Below, piece by piece: positions 63,022 to 64,000 of a DNA stretch of 64,000 nucleotides (positions within the stretch are counted from its first letter, which is position 1; every line of letters begins with the position of its first letter). Made by a program: the position numbers and the translations under genes. The stretch is from Verrucomicrobiota bacterium (GTDB lineage Bacteria; Verrucomicrobiota; Verrucomicrobiia; Limisphaerales; UBA9464): contig JAFLEF010000003.1 of NCBI GenBank assembly GCA_017309115.1, positions 186,001 through 250,000 of the forward strand, in the 5' to 3' direction. The notes under the pieces were generated by a model. That model had not been told where the DNA came from and did no database searches. It saw nothing but the letters and a program-made list of their open reading frames with translations.

Positions 63022-64000
63022 CTGGTTCGTAGGCTTCTTCCACGGATTTCGATCCCACCAGACCGGTACAGGCAACCACGCGGTCAGCCAACCCAGGGCG
63101 CGAATCAACGGCCAGAGGGCGATTCCTCGAGCATATCGACCCGGATTCTGAAAGCCGACTTCGGTCAGGATGGTTCCCGCGACTACAACTTCGAAGAGCC
63201 ATTGACTCACCAAGCCAATCCAGCCGGACAGGTGGGTGGGATGCAGCAAGACGAACAGGATCCAACCGATCAAGGGGTGGATGAACAGCAGGGCGGCGAA
63301 GCTTCCCGGGCGACACCAGCGAATCGTCTTCTGCCAGCGATACAGATGACGTAGGGCGTCGCTCCAGCGGGTTTGCAGGGCGAGGGTTTCCACGTGTTGT
63401 GAACTGATGTGGACCCGGCCGAGGAATTGTCCGACGGCGTAGTCATCCGCCAGACAAGCGCCCAACCGATTCCAATCGACAGTTCGTCGGAAATCATCCG
63501 CGCGAAATAGAATCGCTGCGCCAAACGCGAGCCGAACCGGACCGAGGCGTCCCAGGAGTCGGGCGCCGGGGAGAAAGTCAGTGTTGACGAAGAGCGCATC
63601 CAGCAATCCGGGAGCGGCCGCGACGGAACGAATCACGTACACCGACGTCATCGGTTCGCCCGAACGGGCCAGAGATTCGCGGCGCAGGCCGGAGAGAAAC
63701 CCGGGCGGAGCGGTGATGTCGGCGTCCGACCACAGCCAGAATCTTCCCCGGGCTAGCGGCGCGAGATGCTCCAGCCAAGCCACCTTGGGATTGGCGTGCT
63801 GACGCGGGGTGGCGCGAACCAGTTCCTGAATTCGGGTGGATGGATTGCCCCCTCGCCAGCGGGACAGCGCTGGCTGCCATTGTTCGAGGGATTCCTCGGG
63901 GATTCCGACCAGGAGTTCGTCGTCCGGCCTGAGTTCGGTCAGAAAGGATTCCACCGCCTGGATCAACGCTTGGCGGGTGGCGTGGTCTTTGACCGGAGGC
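63004..64000 (-). CDS. HpnI-like glycosyltransferase (5' part missing)
   Basis: 332 or so residues in frame; the frame stays open to 64000 without a proper start, so the N-terminus (including the usual TM helix and GT opening) lies beyond the window. Features: LARGRFWLWSDADITAPPGF (DxD), RLAFGAAILFRADDFRRTVD (the conserved LGxxFGA), LADDYAVGQFL, and LQTRWSDALRHLYRWQKTIRW (Q/RxxRW-type), then TM helices (for example LIGWILFVLLHPTHLSGWIG). This is the pattern of HpnI/ceramide-glucosyltransferase proteins (GT21-like). In the hopanoid pathway HpnI would transfer N-acetylglucosamine to bacteriohopanetetrol. Beside hpnJ this is likely its role. The C-terminus ends in the heptamer array. Confidence 0.75.
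   Translation of the reverse strand, partial: PPVKDHATRQALIQAVESFLTELRPDDELLVGIPEESLEQWQPALSRWRGGNPSTRIQELVRATPRQHANPKVAWLEHLAPLARGRFWLWSDADITAPPGFLSGLRRESLARSGEPMTSVYVIRSVAAAPGLLDALFVNTDFLPGARLLGRLGPVRLAFGAAILFRADDFRRTVDWNRLGACLADDYAVGQFLGRVHISSQHVETLALQTRWSDALRHLYRWQKTIRWCRPGSFAALLFIHPLIGWILFVLLHPTHLSGWIGLVSQWLFEVVVAGTILTEVGFQNPGRYARGIALWPLIRALGWLTAWLPVPVWWDRNPWKKPTNQLRAES

Overview
The window is high-GC chromosomal DNA from a member of the Verrucomicrobiota, most likely a Pedosphaera/Limisphaerales-like soil or freshwater lineage. This is inferred from several signs seen together: two H-X9-DG-type prepilin proteins with the [17 protein letters not shown] leader, a PVC-type membrane-bound dehydrogenase with a terminal CxxCH haem site, a DUF1080 protein, a lamin-tail protein, a delta-60 repeat protein, a PEP-CTERM protein, and many secreted proteins ending in the GFFRV / RFYRL style C-terminus typical of this phylum. 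Start codons ATG, GTG and TTG are all used and Shine-Dalgarno sequences are often weak, so many starts were chosen from signal peptides and family alignment remembered from known homologues.

Layout. 1-2.5 kb: the N-terminus of a secreted protein, tRNA-Arg(UCU), and small hypothetical membrane proteins. 2.5-7.8 kb: a pseudopilin divergent from an OprB-like porin, then a DUF11-type surface protein and an outer-membrane barrel protein. 7.8-13.5 kb: serA with a HEAT-repeat gene behind it, then a large delta-60 repeat protein. 13.5-15.6 kb: a small accessory block (MgtC-like, a stress-type small protein, a VapBC-like pair) bracketed by two related copies of the delta-60 gene's 3' end. 15.8-18.7 kb: a collagen-like surface fibre gene translationally coupled to a small secreted protein. 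18.8-21.5 kb: an Lhr-type helicase. 21.6-28.1 kb: a complete heavy-metal RND efflux operon (TolC, adaptor, CzcA/CusA pump) with small Cys/His-rich secreted proteins at each end. 28.1-28.6 kb: a cluster of palindromic repeats. 28.6-30.5 kb: aspS with a clear terminator. 30.6-32.7 kb: an orphan FitA-like antitoxin, an AbiEii-type nucleotidyltransferase pair and an AT-rich unknown gene. 32.9-36.2 kb: a spondin/PEP-CTERM protein, an ECF sigma factor with its putative anti-sigma partner, and a TrmN6-like methyltransferase. 36.5-40 kb: a 1138-residue protein that I read as pyrophosphate-dependent PEP carboxykinase. 40-50 kb: cupin, DUF1080, lamin-tail, TPR-type, RNase PH, histidine phosphatase, a GH32/43-like propeller protein, a membrane protein and a second pseudopilin. 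50.5-55 kb: a coiled-coil lipoprotein, a glycosyltransferase, a methyltransferase and hypotheticals. 55.3-61.3 kb: secreted PVC dehydrogenase, PQQ-type propeller protein and a Tat-type Gfo/Idh/MocA oxidoreductase. 61.4-64 kb: the hopanoid radical SAM gene hpnJ convergent with an HpnI-like glycosyltransferase cut by the window edge.

Most genes look like housekeeping, cell-surface or envelope functions. The coherent functional units are the metal-efflux operon, the sigma/anti-sigma pair beside a PEP-CTERM cargo, the collagen-like fibre pair, and the hopanoid head-group pair. Overlaid on this is a striking set of short intergenic repeats (at least four families) that sit within a few bases of gene 3' ends and in some cases supply the stop codon. 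No CRISPR array, prophage, rRNA or intact insertion sequence was seen.
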